Positions 17,078 to 26,341 of a stretch of 57,506 bases of DNA are shown here, piece by piece. The notes beneath the pieces are model-generated. The model worked only from the letters and a program-made list of their open reading frames with translations, was not told where the DNA came from and ran no database searches. Positions within the stretch are counted from its first letter, which is position 1. Every line of letters begins with the position of its first letter. The stretch is from contig NZ_ATUF01000007.1 of the NCBI RefSeq assembly GCF_000420065.1, forward strand, positions 1-57,506, written 5' to 3'. The translations under genes and the position numbers were made by a program. This DNA is from Varibaculum cambriense DSM 15806 (GTDB lineage Bacteria > Actinomycetota > Actinomycetes > Actinomycetales > Actinomycetaceae).

Positions 17078-17178
17078 ACCGCACCACTACTTCGGTTATC
17101 GCCACTGCAATAGGGTCTATAGGGTCTGCGGAGGAAGTTAGCCCGGTTATCACTAGTGGCCGCGCTAGGGTAGCGCAG

Positions 17179-17847
17179 CTAGGGTCGGGGGGCGAGGCGG
17201 GCAAACTTTTCTACCTGTTTCGCGCCGCCGTAAATCTGTACTTGGTCGCCCTCGGAAAATTCTACTGCCCCGAGTACCGGTTGCCACTGGTTTTCTCGCA
17301 GTACCGCCACGATCTTTACCCCGTGCCGATTCCAAAGGTCAACCTCATCGAGAGGCCCGGCCGCGGACTTGGGAAGAATAGTTCTAACCATCGCGGTGCC
17401 GGAAGACAGTTCTACGTAGTCCAGGTTTACCCCGCGTACCAAGTGAGCAACCCTGCGCCCCATCGCTACCTCGGGGTAAACGATATGGGGGACCCCAATC
17501 TGTTCCAAAATGCGCCCGTGGGCAGTGCCCGAGGACTTTGCCCACAGGTTCTTAACCCCCATATCGGTGAGCAGGGAGCAGGTGAGGATAGAGGCCTCTA
17601 CGTGGGGGCCGCCAATCCCGACTACTACGCCATCGCAATCAGCGACACCGAGTTCAGTAATGGAGGCAATATCGGTGGCATCCGTTTGCGCCACTTGGCT
17701 CAAGATGCCGTTATTGCGGTTCACTACCGTCTCGTTTAAATCGATACCGATAACCACGGCATAGTCGGACATGAGCTCGCGGGCGACGGCGCTACCAAAG
17801 CGTCCTAAGCCCAGAACCGCATATGTAGGTTTAGAGAAATTAACCAA
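17179..17847 (-). CDS. Potassium channel regulatory subunit (KtrA/TrkA, RCK)
   Basis: About 223 residues. The N-terminal Rossmann-type RCK domain has the nucleotide-binding glycines in AVLGLGRFGSAVARELM, and the acidic end of strand two is VIGIDLNE. A short TrkA_C-like domain with VKIVAVLRENQWQP follows. I place the start at TTG 17847, which overlaps the end of the channel gene by eight bases and has GAAAGG upstream; an earlier start would run deep into the channel gene. It binds ATP/ADP or NAD and gates the partner channel on the cytoplasmic side. Confidence 0.87.
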   Translation of the reverse strand: MVNFSKPTYAVLGLGRFGSAVARELMSDYAVVIGIDLNETVVNRNNGILSQVAQTDATDIASITELGVADCDGVVVGIGGPHVEASILTCSLLTDMGVKNLWAKSSGTAHGRILEQIGVPHIVYPEVAMGRRVAHLVRGVNLDYVELSSGTAMVRTILPKSAAGPLDEVDLWNRHGVKIVAVLRENQWQPVLGAVEFSEGDQVQIYGGAKQVEKFARLAPRP

Positions 17848-19195
17848 TGATCGGCCTTTCTGTGGGGAAGGAAATCTTAGAGGCGCTAGGTGCGAAAGCG
17901 AGTGCGGTAGCAACCGTAATCGGACCTAACCGCCCAATAATCATTAAAGCTATAAGTATTAACTGCGAAGGATTGTTAAGGAGCGGTGTTATTCCCGTAG
18001 ATAGACCTACGGTACCAAAAGCGGAGAACACTTCAAATAGGGTTTGCGACAAGGTGAAGGGGGTTAAGAACATGATCGAAATGGTGGAGCTAACCACCAA
18101 GATGAATGCCAACACCACCACCGCGACTGCTTGATGCACCACCTCGGAAGAAATGCTTTTTCCAAACAATACTGCTTGGTTGCGACCGCGGATAACCGCA
18201 GCGACAATCGCCAAGAGGGCAAACATGGTGGTGATTTTGATACCCCCGGCCGTTCCGGCCGGTCCAGCCCCGATAAACATAAAAGTGTCCATCGCAAACA
18301 GGGTAGATTCGTGCATTTGCCCAATATCTATCGAGTTGAAGCCGGTGGTGCGGGTTTGAACTGCTTGAAAGATTCCAGCCAGGATCGCGTCTAGGGTGGG
18401 TAGTTTGCCCAAAGTTTTCGGGTTATGCCACTCGAAAGCTGTAACCAGTAGGGAAGAAAATATCAGCAGGCCACCGGTGCCAGCTATCATCATCCGAGTA
18501 TGCAATGACCAGCGGTAAGGCTTGAATAGGCTGGTACGAAGTTGGAAGAGGACGGGGAAACCTAAACCTCCGAAAATGATCGCCACCATTATGGGGAGGC
18601 ACACCCCCCAATCACCCACAAAGGAAGACATATTGTCCGAATAGAGGGCGAAGCCGGCATTATTAAAGGCCGAAACTGCGTGAAATACTCCATGCCAGAG
18701 GGCGCGCGGCAGCGAATACCCTAGAGACAGGAAGCGAATCGTCAGGGGAATAGCGGTAAGGAACTCAATCAAAAGGGACGTACCCAGTACCCGGCGCAAC
18801 AATACGCCCAACCTGCCGGTGACGCTGCGCCGCTCGGCCGCTGAAGCCAGTTTGGCTCCATGGCTTTCTCGGCGGATTACTGCTTGGGCGAGCACCGCCG
18901 CAAAACTCATCACCCCAAAGCCGCCTACCTGTATTAATAGTAAAATCACGACTTTGCCGAAATCTGTCCAATAGGTGGCGGTGTCAACAATCGTTAAGCC
19001 GGTAACGCAGAGGGCAGAGGTGGCGGTAAATAAGGCCGGAAGTAGCGGCAGGCCCCCGACATGCACCGTTGATACCGGCAGCATTAGTAGGCAGGTTCCT
19101 ATCAGCAGGGCGATAAGGAACCCGGATAATATCACTGCCGCATAGTTAAAATAATGCCGCTGCGTTTTGGACACGAACTGCATCCTACGCAGCAT
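17840..19195 (-). CDS. Potassium uptake channel subunit (KtrB/TrkH)
   Basis: About 451 residues from ATG 19195, with AGGAG seven bases upstream. The four-fold pore repeats of the SKT superfamily can be followed: FTATSALCVTGLTIVD, FHAVSAFNNAGFALY, VQTRTTGFNSIDIGQM and FSAFGTVGLSTGITP, each with a selectivity-filter glycine. This membrane protein imports K+ (often Na+-coupled) and is gated by the RCK protein encoded directly behind it. The gene is divergent from a surface-protein gene. Confidence 0.9.
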   Translation of the reverse strand: MLRRMQFVSKTQRHYFNYAAVILSGFLIALLIGTCLLMLPVSTVHVGGLPLLPALFTATSALCVTGLTIVDTATYWTDFGKVVILLLIQVGGFGVMSFAAVLAQAVIRRESHGAKLASAAERRSVTGRLGVLLRRVLGTSLLIEFLTAIPLTIRFLSLGYSLPRALWHGVFHAVSAFNNAGFALYSDNMSSFVGDWGVCLPIMVAIIFGGLGFPVLFQLRTSLFKPYRWSLHTRMMIAGTGGLLIFSSLLVTAFEWHNPKTLGKLPTLDAILAGIFQAVQTRTTGFNSIDIGQMHESTLFAMDTFMFIGAGPAGTAGGIKITTMFALLAIVAAVIRGRNQAVLFGKSISSEVVHQAVAVVVLAFILVVSSTISIMFLTPFTLSQTLFEVFSAFGTVGLSTGITPLLNNPSQLILIALMIIGRLGPITVATALAFAPSASKISFPTERPIIG

Positions 19196-19415
19196 TGCCC
19201 GCTCCTGCAAGTGCGCGATTCTCGCCGAACATATTTGGCCGTTTTCCCCTGTCAAATGGGTAATATTAACTATTTATATTGCAGCTCTTTTCTGGTGGGT
19301 TTGTTCTTGCCTTCCAGGCAAACATAGTTGTGATGTTTTACGTCGCATTATTTTCAATATCCCCAGCGCGATATTCTGGAAACCGGTCAAAATACTGCTA
19401 CCGCAAGTGGGGAAT

Positions 19416-21869
19416 ATGAACAGAAAAGCCGCGAATCTGTGTCTGATCGGCGTTATCGTCGCCCTGATCCTGGGGATGGCATTTTTAGCGCCCTTAGCGC
19501 AGGCTGCAGGTGATGAGGAGGAAAATGGCGCCGCCCTCTATGCCACTATCTATACCCGGGCTAACTGCACCGACCTAGAAATCCAAGAAGGTACCGGCTG
19601 GTTTGCTGACTCATACGAGATTGAAACTGCCGACGTCACCTCGGAGAAAACCCTAGAAAATGGGTTGCGAAAATGCGAGATTGAGTTCGGCCTCGAGGCT
19701 GAAGGTTACCCGATCGGCAAGCAAATAACTTTTTCGGTAAAGAAAGGTTTCTCGCAGGTAGGGGAGTCGGTAAAAGTCAAGGTCGAGGCCGCCAGTGATG
19801 GCACCCCGCAAATGCGGATGACTTTCAAAGAAAAAGTTTCTAAGCGCTACCCGGTAACGATGAGCGATGAAACGGGGGCAGCTATTCCGGGTGCCGCCGG
19901 ATCCTTTAAACTCCCGCTATACAATACGGCTAGCCAGAAAAATGAGACTGTTACGGTCACAAAAGATTCTTCTGGTCACGGTTTCCTGAAAACGGCTGCT
20001 TATGACGATAACGGTAAGTTTGCCCCTAACTCTCTAGTTCCGGCAACACAGGTAGATTTGCCGACCGTAACCTTGCAGGACGGCGGGCAGAAAACGCCTT
20101 ATTCGGTGCAAAAGGTGCTGGCCAAAGATGGCGGATTCGAGCTGGTTCTAAAGCAAGTAAAGCTGGTGGACCAGACCTATCACGTCACTATTAAGCGCCC
20201 GCTGGAGGTGCTGGCGGAAAGTGACACCTGGAAGTTTAATATCGGGGACAAAGCGGATCCCCAGGTAGAAAAACAGCTTTCTCTTCCTACTGCCAGCGGA
20301 GATTATTCTTTTGATATCAGCGCCAGTGGAGTCCCCGAGGGGGCGAAACTATCTTTGCCTAGCCTGCCGAAATCCTATATGTATTACGGGATTGCGGAGC
20401 AAAAATTTGATTCGGCGACCAACACCTTGACGGTTACCCTGGGAAAACAAGTTTACATCCTCACTTCTAATATCGATCCCGTCAAGTATGACTCTTTTGC
20501 AACTGAACACGCGAAAGCCGGGTTTACCTTGGGGCTTTATGACCAGCAAGGAATGCTGGTCGCAACATCTACCGCCACCAAAACCGCCTACGATTTTCCG
20601 GCAAGCCTATTTAAGGCAGTAACCCCGGGGGACTATACGGTTCGGATTGAGGACGCCTCGCCAGCGTTTAAGAAAGACTACGATCTGTCCCTACAGTACG
20701 GAGTTCGCCTGGCAGAAAATGGGCGCCTAACTATGAAGATGCTCCGCTCAGGCAGTGAGGAAGAGATATGGGCTAATCCCTATGGAGGTACCGATGACCG
20801 CTTTAAAGATGATGCCCGCTCGCGGGCTTTGATTGGTTACAAGACCCCGCTGCTATTGCTGGTACCGCAAAAACCGAGTTTTGCTAAAGTGATTGACCAA
20901 GCTAAGTATCCGATCGGTGAGGACGGTAAGAAAGCCTATGCCAGTAAGGGAGACCTGATCGACTACCGGATTAACGCTAAGGTACCCGGAGATCACCGCC
21001 TGGTGGTTAAGTGCGGCAAGTATGTGGACATGGGCTTTAAGAATACGGTCACGGTAGTAGATAATCTCGATGAACGCCTGGAACTGGTTCCCGGTTCCCT
21101 AAAAGTAATGGAGGGTGAAGCGGTTGCCACCGACTTTGAGGCGAGCTTCGACCCGACCAGCCGGGAAATCAAGCTGCTAGATCACGCCAAGCCCCAGGTA
21201 GCAGAGTTCGATTTTAGTAAGGCGATTAAGTTCCCCGCGGAGCGGAACCTCACGATTAAGTTCCAGGTGAAGTTGAAAAAGGTGGGGGAGCAGCCCCTAT
21301 TTAACCGGATTCCGGATTCGGAAACCGAGATTGTCCCCTACCTGGATTTACTGGTCAAGAAACACTGGGAGGGCGGGGACGACCTGCTCAAAGATCTCGA
21401 TATGCGGGACTATATCGATAACTTCCAGTTGGAAACTTGGCAAGGAAAAAACAAAATAGCGACCGAGCCGGTACGAAAGTACCTTCGCCCCGGTAGTTTC
21501 CAGCAGGGTGAGGGTAAAGATTTCCAATTTTCCCTCGAGAAGCTCCCTAAATATACGCCAGCAGATGTGGAGAAGAAACCGGAAGAGCGAGTGGCGCTTA
21601 TCTATAAGGTGACAGAGACTTTACCGGCAGAACTTACGGGCAGGTTTAAAGTCAGCCAAGTTGCTCAAGCCGAGCAGAACGATGGGGTCAACCTGGTGTT
21701 CTTCACCAATACTTTGATTCCGCCCACGCCTCCAGCGACCCCACCCACCACCCCGCCGGTGCCGGAGAAAATAGTCCATACCGGCAGCGGCGCTGCTTCA
21801 CTGTTGGGGATTTGCGCCCTCGGGGTCGCGCTGGGCGGGGCCATTATCCTGCGCCGCCGCTACCGCTAA
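19416..21869 (+). CDS. Pilin-like surface protein with atypical sorting signal
   Basis: 817 residues from ATG 19416, with GGGGA upstream and a clear signal peptide (NLCLIGVIVALILGMAFLAP, ending AQAAGDEEE). The middle consists of Cna-B or collagen-adhesin-like beta domains. A pilin D1-type domain is visible at YPIGEDGKKAYASKGDLIDY and VDNLDERLELVPGSLKVMEG. A proline/threonine-rich wall spanner follows (TPPATPPTTPP). The end is IVHTG, a hydrophobic helix and RRRYR, a sorting signal without the usual LP. It is therefore an exported, probably wall-anchored adhesin or pilus-type protein. A reading that extends upstream to 19167 overlaps the divergent potassium gene and was rejected. Confidence 0.82.
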   Translation: MNRKAANLCLIGVIVALILGMAFLAPLAQAAGDEEENGAALYATIYTRANCTDLEIQEGTGWFADSYEIETADVTSEKTLENGLRKCEIEFGLEAEGYPIGKQITFSVKKGFSQVGESVKVKVEAASDGTPQMRMTFKEKVSKRYPVTMSDETGAAIPGAAGSFKLPLYNTASQKNETVTVTKDSSGHGFLKTAAYDDNGKFAPNSLVPATQVDLPTVTLQDGGQKTPYSVQKVLAKDGGFELVLKQVKLVDQTYHVTIKRPLEVLAESDTWKFNIGDKADPQVEKQLSLPTASGDYSFDISASGVPEGAKLSLPSLPKSYMYYGIAEQKFDSATNTLTVTLGKQVYILTSNIDPVKYDSFATEHAKAGFTLGLYDQQGMLVATSTATKTAYDFPASLFKAVTPGDYTVRIEDASPAFKKDYDLSLQYGVRLAENGRLTMKMLRSGSEEEIWANPYGGTDDRFKDDARSRALIGYKTPLLLLVPQKPSFAKVIDQAKYPIGEDGKKAYASKGDLIDYRINAKVPGDHRLVVKCGKYVDMGFKNTVTVVDNLDERLELVPGSLKVMEGEAVATDFEASFDPTSREIKLLDHAKPQVAEFDFSKAIKFPAERNLTIKFQVKLKKVGEQPLFNRIPDSETEIVPYLDLLVKKHWEGGDDLLKDLDMRDYIDNFQLETWQGKNKIATEPVRKYLRPGSFQQGEGKDFQFSLEKLPKYTPADVEKKPEERVALIYKVTETLPAELTGRFKVSQVAQAEQNDGVNLVFFTNTLIPPTPPATPPTTPPVPEKIVHTGSGAASLLGICALGVALGGAIILRRRYR

Positions 21870-21948
21870 GCTGAGCTGCCTAAAGTTAGCTGAGAATTAC
21901 CGCTGCTTACGCGGCTTTAGAGAGGACAAGGCTGGGTTTGCGTAGCCG

Positions 21949-22848
21949 TTACTGCGGTGAAACCTTTCCGGCTTTAGGGGTGAGGATCCGCAGCCAACTG
22001 GGGAGGGTAATCGCGACTAGGATTAACGCAACTGCAAGCGTTCCTAGCCAACCGAAGTCTTCATGTAGCACGACGGCTCCGATTATCGCTGCTACCGCCG
22101 GATTTAAAGCTGATAGTAGTCCGGTCATTTCTGCCGATACCCGCGCTTGCGCAACCGGTTGGAAAGTGAAACCAAAAACTGTGCACACCACTACTAGCAC
22201 TGTCAACATTCCCCATTGCGCGAGGGACGAGGGCAAACGCGGGGATTCCACGAAAACACTGGCGATAGCGGCTAGAAGTGCGAGCGTACCTAGCTGAATA
22301 ATGCCGACCGTGAACCCTTCCTCGGGGCTATGGGTTACTCGATCGGTAACGATGATGGTTACTGCGTAACAGACGGCTCCCAGCAGGGCGATTAAGCGCC
22401 CGGTAGAAAGGTTCCCACCGGGCAGCGTCAGCATCCCCACCCCGGTAACCGCCAGGAAAGCCGATAACAACATAACGGGGTTAGGACGCATCCGCGCCAA
22501 AGCGGCAGTGGCGAGGGGTACCATCACGATGCTGGTGTGTTCGGTGAGCGCTACTGGCCCAGTATCTGCCATGGTCAAGGCGGTCAGCTCTAGCGACATC
22601 ACCAGGAAATATAGGAATCCAATCAGGAATCCCGCTATCCACACTTTCCGGCTGGCGCGATAGAGGCGGCGGGCAAATAGCGCTGCCAGTACCAGGAAAG
22701 CGATCCCAAACCGTAGCGCTAGAACGTTGAAGGTGCTCATGGTTTCTAGCAGCAGTTTGCTGAAAATAAACGAGGTGCCCCGCGCCATCATTACCAGAGC
22801 TAACAGTATTTCCAGCCCGCGCGCACTCGTTTTCTTCATCTTCGCCAC
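21949..22848 (-). CDS. EamA/DMT-family transporter
   Basis: About 299 residues with ten predicted membrane segments in two EamA repeats; the second includes VSAEMTGLLSALNPAVAAII, a typical EamA pattern. Family members export amino acids, metabolites or toxins; the substrate is unknown. The start may be GTG 22848 or ATG 22839. It is convergent with the surface-protein gene. Confidence 0.87.
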   Translation of the reverse strand: MAKMKKTSARGLEILLALVMMARGTSFIFSKLLLETMSTFNVLALRFGIAFLVLAALFARRLYRASRKVWIAGFLIGFLYFLVMSLELTALTMADTGPVALTEHTSIVMVPLATAALARMRPNPVMLLSAFLAVTGVGMLTLPGGNLSTGRLIALLGAVCYAVTIIVTDRVTHSPEEGFTVGIIQLGTLALLAAIASVFVESPRLPSSLAQWGMLTVLVVVCTVFGFTFQPVAQARVSAEMTGLLSALNPAVAAIIGAVVLHEDFGWLGTLAVALILVAITLPSWLRILTPKAGKVSPQ

Positions 22849-22924
22849 CCTATCAACGAAGAGGGTGAAGGCGCCGCCGAGATTCCAATACTGAAATTCT
22901 GGTTACGAACCTTGGGTTATCCCG

Positions 22925-23494
22925 CTAGCGCTGAAATACCCGCTGGCGAATGTCTTGCAACTGCTTGGGGGAGGGGGTGTCGCTGGCCAGGCCAAACGGC
23001 ATCTGTGCATCTAGCACCCAGGTTTCGGGCAGGTCAAACATTTGCTTAACCGCGTGGTCAATCACCGGATTGTAGTGCTGCAGGGAAGCGCCGATTCCTG
23101 CCTCGCGAAGAGCTACCCACAGCGAAAATTGCAGCATCGCCAGGGATTGCGCTGCCCAATGCGGGAACTTGTCGGCATAGGTGGTGAACTTGCCCGCCAT
23201 TTCTTCGGTGACTTCCTGGTCATAGAAGTAGAGAATAGTGCCGTAACCAGCCCGGAAAGAATCAACCTTTTCCCGCGGAACCTTCCCCTCGAAAACCTCA
23301 AAAACCCGGTTCCAGAGGGCGTCCTGATTCTCGCCGGTAACTACCAAGAGCCGCTGCGACTGCATATTGAAAGCATCCGGAACCTGCGCAGTTACCTCAT
23401 CAATCAGATCAAGCAGTTCCTGGTGGCTTAGGGAAATCTTCCGATCCAACTGATAACGGGAGCGCCGATTCTGCAATAGTTCCAAGGTCTTCAT
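22925..23494 (-). CDS. Nitroreductase-family flavoprotein (Frm2/HBN1-like)
   Basis: 189 residues, the short type of nitroreductase fold that binds FMN and uses NAD(P)H. Motifs include the N-terminal LLQNRRSRYQL (FMN phosphate contact), AFNMQSQR, and the C-terminal LREAGIGASLQHYNP and MPFGLASD. AGGAAAGGAAC precedes the ATG. Relatives reduce nitro compounds or lipid hydroperoxides. It stands alone between the DMT transporter and the SNF2 gene, all on the minus strand. Confidence 0.88.
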   Translation of the reverse strand: MKTLELLQNRRSRYQLDRKISLSHQELLDLIDEVTAQVPDAFNMQSQRLLVVTGENQDALWNRVFEVFEGKVPREKVDSFRAGYGTILYFYDQEVTEEMAGKFTTYADKFPHWAAQSLAMLQFSLWVALREAGIGASLQHYNPVIDHAVKQMFDLPETWVLDAQMPFGLASDTPSPKQLQDIRQRVFQR

Positions 23495-23604
23495 AACTGT
23501 TCCTTTCCTCTGTTTCCCCTCAATCTTCTAGGAGAAATCTTCTTCGTGCTAGGGGAGACGCAAGAATTCAGCTTGAGGCACATCACCTATCCCCATGATG
23601 GGTA

Positions 23605-26286
23605 CTAGTTCGTATCGTTATTTTCCATTAGCAGGGAACTGGCTAGTTCGGTTAGGGAGCCGGAAGATTTAACTACCGAAGTAAACAGGTCGCGCTTGCG
23701 TTGCTGTAACTGGGATACTTTTTCTTCGATGGTTCCCTTCGCCACCAAGCGGTAAACATTGACTGGGCGTTTTTGCCCGATGCGGTGAGCGCGATCGATT
23801 GCTTGCTCTTCGACTGCCGGGTTCCACCACGGATCCATCACAAACACATAGTCGGCGGCAGTCAAAGTCAGCCCCGTGCCCCCTGCCCGCAACGAAATCA
23901 GGAATGCTTGCGCGTCCCCCTCGGAAAACTCTTTCACTACCTGGTCACGCTGCCGGGTAGACCCATCCAGATAAGCAGTTTTTATTCCCGCCTCCTCTAG
24001 GGCTTCTTTAATCAACTTTAAATAGGAGGTGAACTGGGAAAACACTAGGGCTTTATGGTTAGGTATCGCTTGTAACTGTTCCACCAGGGCGTTAGTTTTC
24101 GCGCTAGTTATTCCCGTGCGTCCTCCTACCAGACGCAAATCTAAGCTGGCTCGCCGCAGCGCCGTTAGCGCCGCTAAAATCGACATCCGATCCCCAGATT
24201 GCAGCAACCCGCTAACCTGGCGGCGTGCCTGGGTTTCCAGTTCTCGGTAAGCGGTGCTATGTCCCGGCTCTAAATCAACCCGCAACACCTGTTCAATCTT
24301 CGGAGGTAAATCCGGTGCCACCTCAGCTTTAGTCCGTCGCAACATGTAGGGAGCCACCAGCGAACGCACCTGGTTTATCCCGCGCAGCTGCAGGGCAGTA
24401 AATTGTTCCCGCGAAAGCAAGGTACCTGGTTGCGCCAAAGATAAAATCGCATGCAAGTCCGCTAAAGAATTCTCTAGGGGAGTGCCGGTAGCACAAATCG
24501 TCCACTTTCTGTCCAAATCATTAAGGGCGCGCCAGGCTTGGGTACGCGGATTCTTCACCAGCTGCGCCTCATCACAAATAACCCCCTGCCATTGGGGTTG
24601 TAAGAAAGCTTCACTGTGGCGGCGCAGCAGACCGTAGGAGGTAACCACCAAATCTGCCCCGCTGAAACCGTCCTCAATCTCGGTGCCGCTACGCAGGGCC
24701 CGCACCTCCATCTCGGGATAAAAACGCTGCGCCTGCGACTCCCAAACATTGATCACCGAAGTAGGCGCTACTACCAGCACTGGATTCGAGGTGGGTAAGG
24801 ATTTAATCGTCGCTAAAATCTGCAGAGTTTTTCCCAGCCCCATTTCATCAGCGAGCACCGCTCCGGGACCAATGGAGAGTTGCGCCAGCAACCAAGAAAC
24901 GCCCGTGCATTGATATTCACGCAGCTGGGCGGTGTGGGGCGCAGCAATCGGTGGCAACTTTAGTTGGCGTGACTTCCACGCTTCCAGGCCGCGCACCTGT
25001 GCTTGCGTACCCTCCAAAATTTGGGAGAGGTCAATAATCGCCGGGTGAATACCGCGCCGATTAAGGCCGGCGCGCTCACTAAGCAGCGTCAGCCGATCCA
25101 GATCGGCTTCACTTAGATAAGTATCGGCATCGATTATCCCGCCCCGTTCGCGAATTTGGGCAATCTCGGAGGATGTAAAGTCGCGGTCTCCTAAACGCAG
25201 CCGCACCTTCGGGGTAAACCAGCCGTAAGTATTAGGGGCTAAATCCACGATTATCTCTCCGCCCTGTTGCGAAAATGAACGGGGAATCCCGCGGCGATTA
25301 ACCTCTAAATCTTGACCCTCAAAAACGGTTTCCAGCTCATCTAACAATTGGTTAATGCGGTGAGCGGGACAAGAAAGAAAACTATCGAAAGTAAAAACTC
25401 CTTCTTGGCGGCGCAACCATTTCGTCACCTGGGTTTTCAGCTCCGCGATTTGGTTAGGCAGAACACTGGTTTCAATCTTTTGTCCCTCAAGCTCACGCAT
25501 GGCGCGCAAATGAATCCGGTAAAGGTCTTCTGCCCGGGAAGTTCCCACTTCCAGCAGGTAGCGATATTTGGGGGACTCGAAACTGTTATCTAAAGAATGG
25601 ACCGGGAAGCTATCGCTAAGGCGCGGAAAATCTTGCAACAAAAAATCCGCTAAATCCGCTTGCGGCACCCGCACCGGTTTCGCCCCCAACACCCGGTTAA
25701 GCGCTCCGAAACGATCATCCCAGAAGGCGAAGCACCCCAGCTCCGCGCTGGCCACCAGTTCTAGACCGGCCGCCACGCAAGTAGCGGCGACCGTGCGCCC
25801 CGCTGGATCTTCACCGGCGGAAAAATCAATCCCGAAGCGCAGCGCCAGGTCACCCGGGGCGCAAATATCTAGGAAAGGACGCGCAAGAATCGGAGAAAAG
25901 TGCAGCTGAGTGAGGGGCTCGGTGCCGAGGGCAAAAGAAAATCCTGCGCGTGCCAAGGTGTGAATCGCGGGGGATACCTGGGCCGCTTCCTCGGAAGATA
26001 GTCGCTGGGGAGCTTTTTCTAATAGCCCGGACACCTGGCGCAGGCAGCTGAGCTGCGTCCTATCTAGACCGGCAGAAACGGATTCCCATTTAGTTTGGCA
26101 AAGGTCGCGCCAACTGGCACGATTGCGGGTCCAAGCACCGGAAACTTCTCGGCGTAAAGGATGGAAACTACCATCTATTTCGATACAAATCCCCAGGTCG
26201 GCGCCTGGATTTATTTCGGGATGCGGGGAGGAGAACATTGCGGAAATCAGGCGTCGCCATGCCGGTTCCTGGTCATTATTACTCAC
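23605..26286 (-). CDS. SNF2-family DNA translocase/helicase
   Basis: 893 residues from GTG 26286, with AAGGAGG upstream. The C-terminal half is the SNF2 motor. Motif I is DEMGLGKTLQ, motif II DEAQ (in VICDEAQLVK), motif III ATGTPLENS, motif V RAGGTGLTLTAADYVF and motif VI QAIDRAHRIGQ. The N-terminal 400 residues are variable and lack an obvious SWIM zinc finger. Such HepA/Snf2 proteins remodel protein-DNA complexes or recycle RNA polymerase. No restriction or defence genes adjoin it, so a housekeeping role is more likely. Confidence 0.92.
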   Translation of the reverse strand: MSNNDQEPAWRRLISAMFSSPHPEINPGADLGICIEIDGSFHPLRREVSGAWTRNRASWRDLCQTKWESVSAGLDRTQLSCLRQVSGLLEKAPQRLSSEEAAQVSPAIHTLARAGFSFALGTEPLTQLHFSPILARPFLDICAPGDLALRFGIDFSAGEDPAGRTVAATCVAAGLELVASAELGCFAFWDDRFGALNRVLGAKPVRVPQADLADFLLQDFPRLSDSFPVHSLDNSFESPKYRYLLEVGTSRAEDLYRIHLRAMRELEGQKIETSVLPNQIAELKTQVTKWLRRQEGVFTFDSFLSCPAHRINQLLDELETVFEGQDLEVNRRGIPRSFSQQGGEIIVDLAPNTYGWFTPKVRLRLGDRDFTSSEIAQIRERGGIIDADTYLSEADLDRLTLLSERAGLNRRGIHPAIIDLSQILEGTQAQVRGLEAWKSRQLKLPPIAAPHTAQLREYQCTGVSWLLAQLSIGPGAVLADEMGLGKTLQILATIKSLPTSNPVLVVAPTSVINVWESQAQRFYPEMEVRALRSGTEIEDGFSGADLVVTSYGLLRRHSEAFLQPQWQGVICDEAQLVKNPRTQAWRALNDLDRKWTICATGTPLENSLADLHAILSLAQPGTLLSREQFTALQLRGINQVRSLVAPYMLRRTKAEVAPDLPPKIEQVLRVDLEPGHSTAYRELETQARRQVSGLLQSGDRMSILAALTALRRASLDLRLVGGRTGITSAKTNALVEQLQAIPNHKALVFSQFTSYLKLIKEALEEAGIKTAYLDGSTRQRDQVVKEFSEGDAQAFLISLRAGGTGLTLTAADYVFVMDPWWNPAVEEQAIDRAHRIGQKRPVNVYRLVAKGTIEEKVSQLQQRKRDLFTSVVKSSGSLTELASSLLMENNDTN

Positions 26287-26341
26287 GCGTTCCTCCTTGG
26301 CTCATCCTTTCTACTTTAGCAAGGAGGCTAGACTGGGCTCT

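Noticed and set aside
19167-19415. Earlier start for the pilin-like gene
   Set aside because: It would overlap the divergent potassium channel gene, and the signal peptide begins at ATG 19416.
23605-26286. SNF2 protein as part of a defence island
   Set aside because: Its neighbours are metabolic or transport genes, and the DISARM or other defence partners are not present.
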